A DNA stretch of 64,000 nt from positions 1-64,000 of the forward strand of contig NZ_LMLP01000019.1 in the NCBI RefSeq assembly GCF_001421965.1, written 5' to 3'. A program made the position numbers and the translations under genes. Positions 49,421 to 57,313 of this stretch are shown here, one piece after another. How positions within the stretch are numbered: the first letter of the stretch is position 1; each line of letters starts with the position of its first letter. The stretch comes from Sphingomonas sp. Leaf67. Lineage in GTDB: Bacteria; Pseudomonadota; Alphaproteobacteria; Sphingomonadales; Sphingomonadaceae. Below the pieces are notes generated by a model, which ran no database searches, was not told the DNA's origin, and was given only the letters and a program-made list of their open reading frames with translations.

Positions 49421-50197
49421 TCAGCGGCCTTCGAACCGGGGGGAACGTTTGGCGAGGAAGGCGGCGGTGCCTTCGCGCGCATCGGCGCTGGCGGCAGCGC
49501 TGCGCTGTGCCTCCGCCTCGCGGACCATCGCCGCCGGATAGTCATGGTCGAGCGCGTAGGCGAGATTGCGCCGGGTCAGGCCGAGCGCGACCGTCGGTCC
49601 CGCCGCCAGCCGCCGCGCGAGCGCCATCGCTTCATCGTCGAGCATCGCGCCATCGACCACCGCATGGATCATGCCCCAGTCGAGCGCGGTCGCGGCGGCG
49701 ACGCGTTCGCCGAGCAGCATCATCCGCGCCGCCCGCGCCCGGCCGATCAGGCGCGGCAGCATCCAGCTGGCCCCGCCATCGGGGACGAGGCCGATATTGA
49801 CGAAGGCTTGCAGGAAATAGGCGTCGTCGGCCGCGACGCAGAAATCGGCGGCGAGCGCGAGGCTGCACCCGATGCCCGCCGCCGCACCGCGGACCGCGCT
49901 GACGATCGAGACCGGCAGGTCCGCGATCGCCTGCAGGCAGGGATTGTAGTGATGGGTCAGCGCATGGTGGGTCGCCGCCGGTCCGTCGTCGGCCGCCTGT
50001 ACCGCTGCCACGTCCGCGCCCGAACAGAAGGCGCGGCCCTCACCGGTCAGCAGCACCGCGCGCGCACCATCGAGGTCCGCCAGAGCATCGCGGATCGCCT
50101 CGAACATCGCCGGCGGCGCGGCGTTCAACCGGTCGGGCCGGTCGAGCGTGATCCGCAACACGTCGCCGTCGCGCGCCACCCGGATATCGCCTGCCAT
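49421..50197 (-). CDS. Enoyl-CoA hydratase/isomerase family protein
   Basis: 258 residues, crotonase fold. GRAFCSGADVAAV and VRGAAAGIGCSLALAADF form the oxyanion hole; NIGLVPDGGASWMLPR holds the usual second region, with Asp in place of one of the two catalytic Glu of hydratases, so isomerase-like activity (PaaG type) is possible. ATG at 50197 has GGGAG upstream. First gene of the operon leading through mutase, bioB and pccA. Confidence 0.9.
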   Translation of the reverse strand: MAGDIRVARDGDVLRITLDRPDRLNAAPPAMFEAIRDALADLDGARAVLLTGEGRAFCSGADVAAVQAADDGPAATHHALTHHYNPCLQAIADLPVSIVSAVRGAAAGIGCSLALAADFCVAADDAYFLQAFVNIGLVPDGGASWMLPRLIGRARAARMMLLGERVAAATALDWGMIHAVVDGAMLDDEAMALARRLAAGPTVALGLTRRNLAYALDHDYPAAMVREAEAQRSAAASADAREGTAAFLAKRSPRFEGR

Positions 50198-50209
50198 CGA
50201 ATCGCTCTC

Positions 50210-50227
50210 CCGTATCTTTTGATACGG
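50210..50227. promoter_or_regulatory. Hyphenated palindrome in front of the propionyl-CoA operon
   Basis: CCGTATC-TTTT-GATACGG is a perfect 7-4-7 inverted repeat, 13 bases upstream of the enoyl-CoA hydratase start. Such a site could be an operator for a dimeric repressor; no copy is seen upstream of pccB. Confidence 0.45.
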
Positions 50228-50297
50228 TTTGCGGAAAGGCCGCTGCGATTGCCAGCGCAAACGAACCGCGGCGGGGGATCACCCCGCCGCGGACCGC

Positions 50298-51302
50298 TTA
50301 CCAGAAGATGTCGTATTCGACGTCGACCACCTGTCCCGTTCGGATGTCGACCAGCATCGCGTCGTTGTAATAGCGGACCCAGCGATACGGCCCCCATGTT
50401 TCGGGCAGGCGATAGTAGAAGGGGTCGTTGATCCAGTAGTTCGATCCGAACAGGAAGGAATTCAGCCGGACGCCGACGCCGAAGCGGCGATAGCCATAGC
50501 CCCAGCCCTGCGGCGCATAATAGCGCGGCAGGCGGTACAGGCTGCGGTTGCGTTCGCGATACCGGTTCCAGTCATAGCGGTCGTCGCGCCGCCAGCCGCG
50601 ATCCCATTGGCCGTCATTGCCCCACCGGTCGCGTTGCCACCCGCCCTGGTTCCGGCCATCGCGGTTCCAGTCGCGGTCGCGCCGCGCCCAGCCGTCGCCA
50701 TCCCATTGATCGCGACGCAACTGTTCGCGCCGCCATTGTTCCCGGCGATCGCGGTCCAACGTGCCGCGACCGTCGCGACGCGGCCAGTCGCGGCGCAGTG
50801 CCTCGCGGTCGATCTGGCCCTGCGCATCGCGCGGCGGGTCGCGCCGTTCGAAGCGGTCGGGCGTGTTGGGCTGGGCGGGACGCTGCCAGCCGCGATCGGG
50901 TTCGCCCGGCTGCGGCCCGCGCCGCCAGCCGCGATCCTCTCGCTGTTCGCGTTGGTTGCGCTGCCATTGACCGCGCAGCGCGTCGCGATCGATCTGGCCC
51001 TGCGCATCGCGGGGCGGATCGCGCCGGTCGAAACCGGGACCGCGATCGGGCTGGTCGCCGCGCGGTTCGAACCGGGGCGATTCACGACGTTGTTCGGGGC
51101 GCTGTTCGGGGCGGGGTGCCGGTGCCTCGACCCGGATGTCGTTGCGGAACTCGGCGCGTGCCTGCGGCGTCTCGCCGCCCGGTCCGCGTTCGATCCGCTC
51201 GCGCATGCGGGGCCCCCGCCCCTCGCGCTCGGGCTGTGCCATCGCGGCGCTCGGGACCAGTGCGGTCACACTCAGCAACGCCAGCAGGAAACGGCTCTTC
51301 AT
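50298..51302 (-). CDS. RcnB-like secreted protein, Arg/Asp-rich with internal duplication
   Basis: 334 residues. Signal peptide MKSRFLLALLSVTALVPSAAMA, then ~220 residues dominated by Arg, Asp, Gln, Trp and Gly. Two copies of RRDPPRDAQGQIDRxALR start 60 residues apart (about 93 and 153). The C-terminal ~90 residues, with GPYRWVRYYNDAMLVDIRTGQVVDV, match the RcnB domain. RcnB of E. coli is a small periplasmic protein in Ni/Co homeostasis; this protein is much longer, and the metal role is uncertain. Confidence 0.82.
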   Translation of the reverse strand: MKSRFLLALLSVTALVPSAAMAQPEREGRGPRMRERIERGPGGETPQARAEFRNDIRVEAPAPRPEQRPEQRRESPRFEPRGDQPDRGPGFDRRDPPRDAQGQIDRDALRGQWQRNQREQREDRGWRRGPQPGEPDRGWQRPAQPNTPDRFERRDPPRDAQGQIDREALRRDWPRRDGRGTLDRDRREQWRREQLRRDQWDGDGWARRDRDWNRDGRNQGGWQRDRWGNDGQWDRGWRRDDRYDWNRYRERNRSLYRLPRYYAPQGWGYGYRRFGVGVRLNSFLFGSNYWINDPFYYRLPETWGPYRWVRYYNDAMLVDIRTGQVVDVEYDIFW

Positions 51303-51412
51303 CTCGGCTTCCCTCCACCGCCGGATGTCGCCGGCTTCGATGGTGCCGGCATACGACGGATGCGATCAACCGTGGCTGAACGGCGATGACAGCCGATTGA
51401 AAGAATAAGCGC

Positions 51413-51955
51413 CTATGGTTTGGGCGGCGTCAGTGCCGGTGTTTCTCGCGCTGCCTCGGCCGGATCGATGCCGGGTCGCGGCGGGGGTGCGAGCGTCGCG
51501 TCGCCCCGCGCGGCCGCCGCGGCCTGTCGCACCGCATCGACCAGCCGGGGATAGATGCCGCAGCGGCACAAATTGGTCAGGGCGGCCGTGATCGTCGCTT
51601 CGTCGGGATCGCGGTTCGCGCGCAACAGCGCGGCGGTCGCCATGACGAAGCCGGGAATGCAGAAGCCGCATTGCACGACCTGTGCTGCCAGGAACGCGGC
51701 CTGTACCGGGTGGCTGCGGTCGCGCGCCAGCCCTTCGATCGTGGTAACGAACGTGCCCTCGATACTGCCGATCGTCACCTGGCACGACTTTACCGCGCGT
51801 CCGTCGATATCGACGGTACACGCCCCGCAATGGCCGGTGCCGCAGCCATATTTGGTCCCGGTCAGGTTCGACACGTCGCGCAGTGCCCACAGCAACGGCG
51901 TTTCGGGGTCGAGCCGATATTCCTGCGGCAGGTTGTTGACGGTGAACCGGGTCAT
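51413..51955 (-). CDS. (2Fe-2S)-binding subunit of a xanthine-dehydrogenase-family enzyme, orphan
   Basis: 180 residues. N-terminal plant-type ferredoxin cluster GTKYGCGTGHCGACTVDIDG with a later Cys, then a second cluster CGFCIPGFVM...NLCRCGIYPR, as in isoquinoline 1-oxidoreductase alpha subunits. A Pro/Ala-rich tail of ~25 residues follows. The molybdopterin-binding large subunit it needs is not adjacent on either side. ATG at 51955 begins MTRFTVNN. Confidence 0.88.
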   Translation of the reverse strand: MTRFTVNNLPQEYRLDPETPLLWALRDVSNLTGTKYGCGTGHCGACTVDIDGRAVKSCQVTIGSIEGTFVTTIEGLARDRSHPVQAAFLAAQVVQCGFCIPGFVMATAALLRANRDPDEATITAALTNLCRCGIYPRLVDAVRQAAAAARGDATLAPPPRPGIDPAEAARETPALTPPKP

Positions 51956-52069
51956 GGCGTCGGCCTTGTAGGGAGGATCACGCGGCCACGCCAACCCCAT
52001 GGATCAGGAAACGGGTCGTTTCCCCCCGCGATCTTGTCGGTCGATCGGCGCGACGCGATCTTCGCTCCC

Positions 52070-52867
52070 ATGACCTTACCATCTTTGTTCGTGCCGCATG
52101 GCGGCGGCCCCTGCTTCTTCCTGAACCCCGGCGAAGCGCCCGACCCGATGTGGCGGCCGATGCAGGCCTATCTGGCCGGCCTGATCGCGTCGCTGCCCGA
52201 ACGGCCGCGCGCGATCCTGATGATTTCGGGACATTGGGAGGCACCGGTGCCGACCGTGCATGTCGGCGAACGGCCGGAATTGCTGTTCGATTATTACGGC
52301 TTTCCCGAACATACCTATCACCTGCGCTGGGATGCGGCCGGTGCGCCCGACGTTGCGCGGCGGGCGGCGGGGCTGTTGCAAGCTGCGGGCTTCGCGACGG
52401 CGGAGGAAGCCGGGCGCGGATGGGATCACGGCGTGTTCATTCCGATGATGGTCGCGGTGCCCGATGCCGAACTCCCGCTGATGCAATTGTCGCTCGACCG
52501 GTCGCTCGATCCGGCGGCACACATCGCGATGGGCCGGGCACTCGCTCCGTTGCGCGACGAAGGGGTGCTGATCGTCGGGTCGGGGATGAGCTTTCATAAT
52601 TTGCGGGCGCGGGGGCCGTCGGTCACGCCGGTGGCCGACGAATGGGATCGGGCGTTGACGGCGGCGGTGACCGATGCCGATCCGGCGCGGCGTGCGGCCC
52701 GGGTGGCCGATTGGGAAGCCCTGCCCCATGCCCGTTTTGCGCACCCGGAGGCCGAGCATCTGTTGCCGCTGATGGTCGCGCTGGGTGCCGGCGGCGATGA
52801 TCCGGCGGTCTGCGACTATCGCGACACGGTGATGGGCTGGGTCGTTTCGGGCTATCGGTTCGGCTGA
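52070..52867 (+). CDS. DODA-type extradiol aromatic ring-opening dioxygenase
   Basis: 265 residues. LFVPHGGGPCFF, ISGHWE and WDHGVFIPM give the metal-binding His residues of the class III (LigB-like, YgiD) family, with YGFPEHTYHLRW between. Bacterial YgiD cleaves DOPA with zinc or iron; the natural substrate here is unknown. ATG at 52070 is the first in the domain. Divergent from the 2Fe-2S subunit gene, 114 bases apart. Confidence 0.9.
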   Translation: MTLPSLFVPHGGGPCFFLNPGEAPDPMWRPMQAYLAGLIASLPERPRAILMISGHWEAPVPTVHVGERPELLFDYYGFPEHTYHLRWDAAGAPDVARRAAGLLQAAGFATAEEAGRGWDHGVFIPMMVAVPDAELPLMQLSLDRSLDPAAHIAMGRALAPLRDEGVLIVGSGMSFHNLRARGPSVTPVADEWDRALTAAVTDADPARRAARVADWEALPHARFAHPEAEHLLPLMVALGAGGDDPAVCDYRDTVMGWVVSGYRFG

Positions 52868-52942
52868 CGCAAGAATGTTGCGCTTTGCCGCGTCCTGCTG
52901 GCACAAGGGCGGAAACGCCCATGAAGGGGCCAAGGAGAGACG

Positions 52943-54469
52943 ATGCTCGGAGCACTCGAAGCGTTGGAACAACGACGCGCGGCGGCGCGTGCCGGCGGCG
53001 GTGAAAAGCGGGTCGCGGCGCAACATGCCAAGGGCAAGCTGACCGCGCGCGAACGGCTGGACGTGTTCCTCGACCATAGGTCGTTCGAGGAACTCGACAT
53101 GTATGTCGAACATAATTGCGTCGATTTCGGCATGCCCGATCAGGTGGTTCCCGGCGACGGGGTGGTCACCGGATCGGGGACGGTCAACGGCCGGCTGGTC
53201 TATGTCTTCAGCCAGGACTTCACGGTGTTCGGCGGGTCGCTGTCGGAACGGCATGCGCAGAAGATCTGCAAGATCATGGATATGGCGATGAAGGTCGGCG
53301 CGCCGGTCATCGGCCTGAACGACTCAGGCGGGGCGCGCATTCAGGAGGGCGTCGCTTCGCTGGGCGGTTATGCCGAGGTGTTCCAGCGCAACGTGCTGGC
53401 GTCGGGCGTGGTGCCGCAGCTGTCGCTGATCATGGGGCCGTGCGCAGGCGGTGCGGTCTATTCGCCCGCGATGACCGACTTCATCTTCATGGTGAAGGAT
53501 TCGAGCTATATGTTCGTGACCGGGCCGGACGTGGTGAAGACGGTCACCAACGAGGTCGTGACGCAGGAGGAACTGGGCGGCGCGATCACGCACACGACCA
53601 AGTCGTCGGTCGCCGATTGCGCGTTCGAGAACGATATCGAGGCGCTGCTGGCGGCGCGCGACTTTGTCGACTTCCTGCCCGCCAACAACCGCAGCGGCGT
53701 GCCGACACGGCCGAGCGACGATCCGTGGGACCGGCTGGAGGACAGCCTCGACACGCTGATCCCGCCCAGCGCCAACCAGCCCTATGACATGCACGAGCTG
53801 ATCGTGCGGACGCTGGACAATGGCGACTTCTTCGAGCTTCAGCCGGCCCATGCCGGCAACATCATCATCGGCTTCGGCCGGATCGAGGGGCGCACCGTCG
53901 GCATCGTTGCCAACCAGCCAATGGTGCTGGCCGGGTGTCTCGACATCAATTCATCGAAAAAGGCGGCGCGGTTCGTGCGCTACTGCGACGCGTTCGATAT
54001 TCCGATCGTGACGTTCGTCGACGTGCCGGGGTTCCTGCCGGGCGTGGGACAGGAACATTCGGGGATCATCAAGCATGGCGCGAAGCTGCTGTTCGCCTAT
54101 GCCGAGGCGACGGTGCCCAAGATCACGGTCATTACCCGCAAGGCCTATGGCGGCGCGTATGACGTGATGGCGTCGAAGCATCTGCGCGGCGATTTGAACT
54201 ATGCGTGGCCGACCGCCGAGATCGCGGTGATGGGCGCGAAGGGCGCGGTCGAGATCATCTTCCGGTCGAAGGACCTGGAGGAGGTCGCGGCACGCACCGC
54301 CGAGTATGAGGCGCGCTTCGCCAACCCGTTCGTCGCCGCTAGCAAGGGGTTCATCGATGAGGTGATCCTGCCGCATTCGACGCGGCGGCGGGTGGCGTTG
54401 GGGCTGCGCAAACTACGGAACAAGAAGCTCGAGAACCCGTGGAAGAAGCATGACAATATTCCGCTATGA
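52943..54469 (+). CDS. pccB: Acyl-CoA carboxylase carboxyltransferase subunit (propionyl-CoA type)
   Basis: 508 residues. Two crotonase-like domains. [21 protein letters not shown] and [14 protein letters not shown] in the first, [22 protein letters not shown] and AYGGAYDVM in the second are PccB signatures. It transfers carboxyl from biotin on PccA to propionyl-CoA. A GGGCG-GAAA-CGCCC hairpin (52909-52922) lies in the leader, just before AAGGAGAGACG. Partner pccA is encoded 7 kb away on the other strand. Confidence 0.95.
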   Translation: MLGALEALEQRRAAARAGGGEKRVAAQHAKGKLTARERLDVFLDHRSFEELDMYVEHNCVDFGMPDQVVPGDGVVTGSGTVNGRLVYVFSQDFTVFGGSLSERHAQKICKIMDMAMKVGAPVIGLNDSGGARIQEGVASLGGYAEVFQRNVLASGVVPQLSLIMGPCAGGAVYSPAMTDFIFMVKDSSYMFVTGPDVVKTVTNEVVTQEELGGAITHTTKSSVADCAFENDIEALLAARDFVDFLPANNRSGVPTRPSDDPWDRLEDSLDTLIPPSANQPYDMHELIVRTLDNGDFFELQPAHAGNIIIGFGRIEGRTVGIVANQPMVLAGCLDINSSKKAARFVRYCDAFDIPIVTFVDVPGFLPGVGQEHSGIIKHGAKLLFAYAEATVPKITVITRKAYGGAYDVMASKHLRGDLNYAWPTAEIAVMGAKGAVEIIFRSKDLEEVAARTAEYEARFANPFVAASKGFIDEVILPHSTRRRVALGLRKLRNKKLENPWKKHDNIPL

Positions 54470-54684
54470 GCAATGACACGCTTGCGACGGTCGGCAATAT
54501 CGCAGCATTTCTGTTGTTCGGCTCGGTTGTTATACTTACGCTTGCTTTCCTGCAGCGGACGCGTTTCCGTCCGGTGATGCGCGCAGGTTCAAACCGCATT
54601 TTGCGACGGTTGATCCGATTGGCATGGATCGGCGTGCTGGCGAGCCTTGCCATGATAGCCGGTGCCTTCTGGAGTAGCCTGTAA
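54466..54684 (+). CDS. Small membrane protein between pccB and the epimerase gene
   Basis: 72 residues with two hydrophobic spans (about 10-28 and 50-68) joined by a basic loop ([19 protein letters not shown]). The start overlaps the pccB stop (ATGA) and the stop overlaps the epimerase start (TAATG), so it is within the operon. I recognise no family. Function unknown. Confidence 0.7.
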   Translation: MSNDTLATVGNIAAFLLFGSVVILTLAFLQRTRFRPVMRAGSNRILRRLIRLAWIGVLASLAMIAGAFWSSL

Positions 54685-55100
54685 TGACCCTCGGTCGCCT
54701 GAACCACGTCGGCATCGCTACGCCGTCGATCGAAACATCCGTTGCGATGTATCGCGATCTGCTCGGCGCGGACGCGATCGGCGAGCCGTTCGATCTGCCA
54801 GCGCAGGGGGTGAAGATGTGCTTCATCGATGCGCCGAACACCCAGATCGAGCTGATCGAGCCGTATGACGCCAGCTCGCCGATCGCGGGGTTCCTTACCA
54901 AGAACCCGGCGGGTGGGCAGCATCATCTGTGCTTCGAGGTGGCCGACATCCATGTCGCGATCGCCGACCTGACCGCCAGGGGCGCGCGGGTGCTGGGCAG
55001 CCCGCGCATCGGGGCGCATGGGACGTTGATCGTGTTCGTCCATCCGCGCGACATGGGCGGGGTGCTGATCGAGTTGATGGAGACGCCGGCGGACCACTGA
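54684..55100 (+). CDS. mce: Methylmalonyl-CoA epimerase
   Basis: 138 residues, glyoxalase/VOC fold. LNHVGIATPSIETSVAMYRDLLG, HHLCFEVADI and VLIELMETP carry the two His and the Glu that bind the metal. It turns (S)- into (R)-methylmalonyl-CoA, between the carboxylase and the mutase. Third gene of the pccB operon. Confidence 0.95.
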   Translation: MTLGRLNHVGIATPSIETSVAMYRDLLGADAIGEPFDLPAQGVKMCFIDAPNTQIELIEPYDASSPIAGFLTKNPAGGQHHLCFEVADIHVAIADLTARGARVLGSPRIGAHGTLIVFVHPRDMGGVLIELMETPADH

Positions 55101-55146
55101 CCGGTCCCCCTCGACACCTTTCGCCCTATCTGGTTGAACGAAGGCC

Positions 55147-55839
55147 ATGAACACGCCGATCCGTAAAGCCGCCGGTAGCCCCTCCCCCGTCCGTGCCGAA
55201 TGGGGCCGCAGCGTCGAGGCGACGCTGGCCGCGATCCCCGGCATCCGTCGCGCCAAGACCGACGCGGCGGTGCTGTTCGCGCTCCCCGATTTCCTGTCGG
55301 AGGACGAATGCGACCTGCTGATGGCGACGATCGATGCCGGGCGGCGCAAATCGACGTTGCTGACCAGCAGCAACGACCCAAACTTCCGTACGTCGGACAG
55401 TTGCGATCTCGATCGCTGGCATCCGGACCTGCAGCCGATCGACGAACGGATCGCGCACCTGCTGGGCATTCCGCCCGAATATGGCGAGACGATGCAGGGG
55501 CAGCGCTATGCGCCGGGCCAGCAATTTCGGGCGCATGCCGACTATTTCAACGAGAACGAGCATTATTGGGCGCCGATGGCGGTGCAGGGCGGGCAGCGGA
55601 CCTGGACGGCGATGGTCTATCTGAACGAGGTCGAACAGGGCGGCGCGACGTGGTTTCCGGTCGCCGGGGTCCGCTTCAATCCGCGGCCGGGCATGCTGGT
55701 CGCGTGGAACAACATGAACGCCGATGGCAGCCCGAACCTGTCGACGCTGCATGAGGGCATGGCGGTGGTCGAGGGGACCAAATACATCGTCACCAAGTGG
55801 TTCCGCGAGCGGCCGTGGACGCCGACCGTTCAGCCCTGA
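55147..55839 (+). CDS. 2OG-Fe(II) oxygenase (prolyl 4-hydroxylase-like)
   Basis: 230 residues. The double-stranded beta-helix core has RAHADYF (HxD), TLHEGMAV (distal His) and the 2-oxoglutarate Lys in YIVTKWFRE. The GQRYAPGQQF and GGQRTWTAMVYLNE segments match P4Hc domains. Substrate unknown; bacterial relatives act on proteins or small molecules. Separate promoter likely, 46 bases after mce. Confidence 0.88.
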   Translation: MNTPIRKAAGSPSPVRAEWGRSVEATLAAIPGIRRAKTDAAVLFALPDFLSEDECDLLMATIDAGRRKSTLLTSSNDPNFRTSDSCDLDRWHPDLQPIDERIAHLLGIPPEYGETMQGQRYAPGQQFRAHADYFNENEHYWAPMAVQGGQRTWTAMVYLNEVEQGGATWFPVAGVRFNPRPGMLVAWNNMNADGSPNLSTLHEGMAVVEGTKYIVTKWFRERPWTPTVQP

Positions 55840-55841
55840 AC

Positions 55842-55869
55842 GGCCAAAGGTCACAAAGGTCACACTTGC
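55842..55869. repeat. Third copy of the AAGGTCAC dispersed repeat
   Basis: GGCCAAAGGTCACAAAGGTC followed by ACACTTGC, starting three bases past the stop of the oxygenase gene. It matches the two copies at 27294 and 27347, including the weaker downstream GCG..TTG..GCGCG part. Confidence 0.85.
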
Positions 55870-55938
55870 CGCGTTGTTTGCGCGAAGTGGTTTTGGCTGG
55901 TTCAAAGAGCGAACGGACCGATCGTCCCGAATGGCGCT

Positions 55939-56006
55939 GAGCGAAGTCGGAGGAGCGGATCGAAGCGGCACTAGGCATGCTTCGATACGAGCATTCGACT
56001 TCGCTC
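55939..56006. repeat. Imperfect inverted repeat (REP-like), 28-nt arms
   Basis: Left arm 55939-55966 (GAGCGAAGTCG...ATCGAAGC) and right arm 55979-56006 (GCTTCGAT...CGACTTCGCTC) differ only in their middles. With the 55842 repeat and a terminator it makes up the ~270-base gap between the convergent oxygenase and 56112 genes; no gene is present. Confidence 0.75.
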
Positions 56007-56064
56007 GGTCTCTACTCTGCACGAACGGACAGTACAGTAATCCTATCCGCGCCCTTGTAGGAAA

Positions 56065-56105
56065 GCGCAAAAGGAAGGGCGGCGAGCCGAGGCGACCCGC
56101 CGCCC
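56065..56105 (-). terminator. Intrinsic terminator of the 56112-56492 gene
   Basis: On the minus strand GGGCGGCG (56105-56098) and CGCCGCCC (56084-56077) form an 8-base GC stem with a nested smaller stem, followed by TTCCTTTTGC. It starts 6 bases past the stop. Confidence 0.6.
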
Positions 56106-56111
56106 CCAGTA

Positions 56112-56492
56112 TCACGCCTTCTTGCGGGCCCGCTTCGGGGCGGCTGCGGCTTCAGTGTCTTCGGCCTCGTCGGGCGACTCTTCGCCCGCTTCGCTCAATG
56201 CTTCGCCCAGTGCACGCAACTTGTCCTGCGACTTGTCCGCCTTTTCGGCGATCTTGGTCGTCGCGGCACCCAGACGGTGGAGCAGGTCGTGGACCCGGTC
56301 GCTGTCGGGCGCGTCCTTTTCCAGTTGCTTGCGCAACGAGGCGAGGTCGCGCAGGATACCCTTGGCACCCGACACGTCGGTGTCGGCCAGCGCTGCTTCC
56401 CAATCCTCGATGATCGTCGCGCCCTTGGCGGGCTTGGTATCGTCCAGTCCGCGATTGATCGCGTTCATCGTTCCGGCGAATTTAACGGCCAT
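56112..56492 (-). CDS. Conserved-type hypothetical, helical with basic tail
   Basis: 126 residues. Predicted helical with Asp/Glu/Lys/Ala-rich segments (LRDLASLRKQLEKDAPDSDRV), an acidic stretch near residue 110 and a KRARKKA end that could contact nucleic acid. The ATG at 56492 has GAGGAG 11 bases upstream; the frame is open farther but without a site. No family is recognised. It follows an empty ~110 bases after the SDR gene stop and has its own terminator. Confidence 0.7.
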   Translation of the reverse strand: MAVKFAGTMNAINRGLDDTKPAKGATIIEDWEAALADTDVSGAKGILRDLASLRKQLEKDAPDSDRVHDLLHRLGAATTKIAEKADKSQDKLRALGEALSEAGEESPDEAEDTEAAAAPKRARKKA

Positions 56493-56605
56493 GTCAAGGC
56501 TCCTCGAAGGGCAAGCTGCACGCGCAGCCGCCGGACAACGAGCGAACCGAAACCCGGCCCCGGCAAAAACCAACTATATGTTTTTGCAGGGGTTCGGAAC
56601 CTTCG

Positions 56606-57313
56606 TCAGTCGACGCGGATACGGGTGCCGCTATCGAAACCGTCGGTCATCAGCTGGACGATCGCATCGGCGACCCGCTCGGGCGGCTTGACGCTTTGCG
56701 GGTCTTCGCCGGGATAGGCGCGCTCGCGCATCTTCGTCCGGGTCGCGCCGGGATCGACGATCGCGGTGCGGACCGGAGAGATGTTGGCCATTTCCAGCCC
56801 GTAGCTGGCGATGATGTTGTCGAACGCCGCCTTCGACGCGCCGTACATGCCCCAATAGGCACGCGGCGCGGCCCCGACCGACGAGGTGACGCCGACCACC
56901 CTGCCCGACCGCGCCAGCCGCAGCATCGGCGAGAAGGCGGCGATCAGCGCGGCATTGGCGGTGACGTTGAGCGTCATCACCTTGTCGAACTCTTTCAGGT
57001 CGAACGACGGCACCGGCCCCAGCGTGCCGAGCGCGCCGGCGTTGAGCACGAGCATGTCGAGCGCGCGCCAGCGTTCGGCGATCGCCGACACCAGTTGCGG
57101 GATGGCGGTGCGATCATAGAGGTCGATCGGCGCGATCGTCGCCGATCCGCCGGCTGCGTAGATCGCGTCCTCGACCTCCTCCAGCCCGCCGGTGGTCCGC
57201 GCGGTCAGGATGATGTGCGCACCCTCCGCCGCGAGGGCGATGGCGGTCGCGGCACCGATCCCGCGGCTGGCACCGGTGACGAGGGCCAGCTGCCCCTTCA
57301 GACGCTCCGTCAT
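56606..57313 (-). CDS. SDR-family oxidoreductase
   Basis: 235 residues. Classical short-chain dehydrogenase: TGASRGIGAATA binds NAD(P), LNAGALG follows, and the catalytic Ser/Tyr/Lys are in VTSSVG and YGASKAAF. Resembles cytoplasmic keto-acyl or sugar reductases; substrate unknown. The ATG at 57313 overlaps the purF stop (ATGA). Confidence 0.9.
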   Translation of the reverse strand: MTERLKGQLALVTGASRGIGAATAIALAAEGAHIILTARTTGGLEEVEDAIYAAGGSATIAPIDLYDRTAIPQLVSAIAERWRALDMLVLNAGALGTLGPVPSFDLKEFDKVMTLNVTANAALIAAFSPMLRLARSGRVVGVTSSVGAAPRAYWGMYGASKAAFDNIIASYGLEMANISPVRTAIVDPGATRTKMRERAYPGEDPQSVKPPERVADAIVQLMTDGFDSGTRIRVD

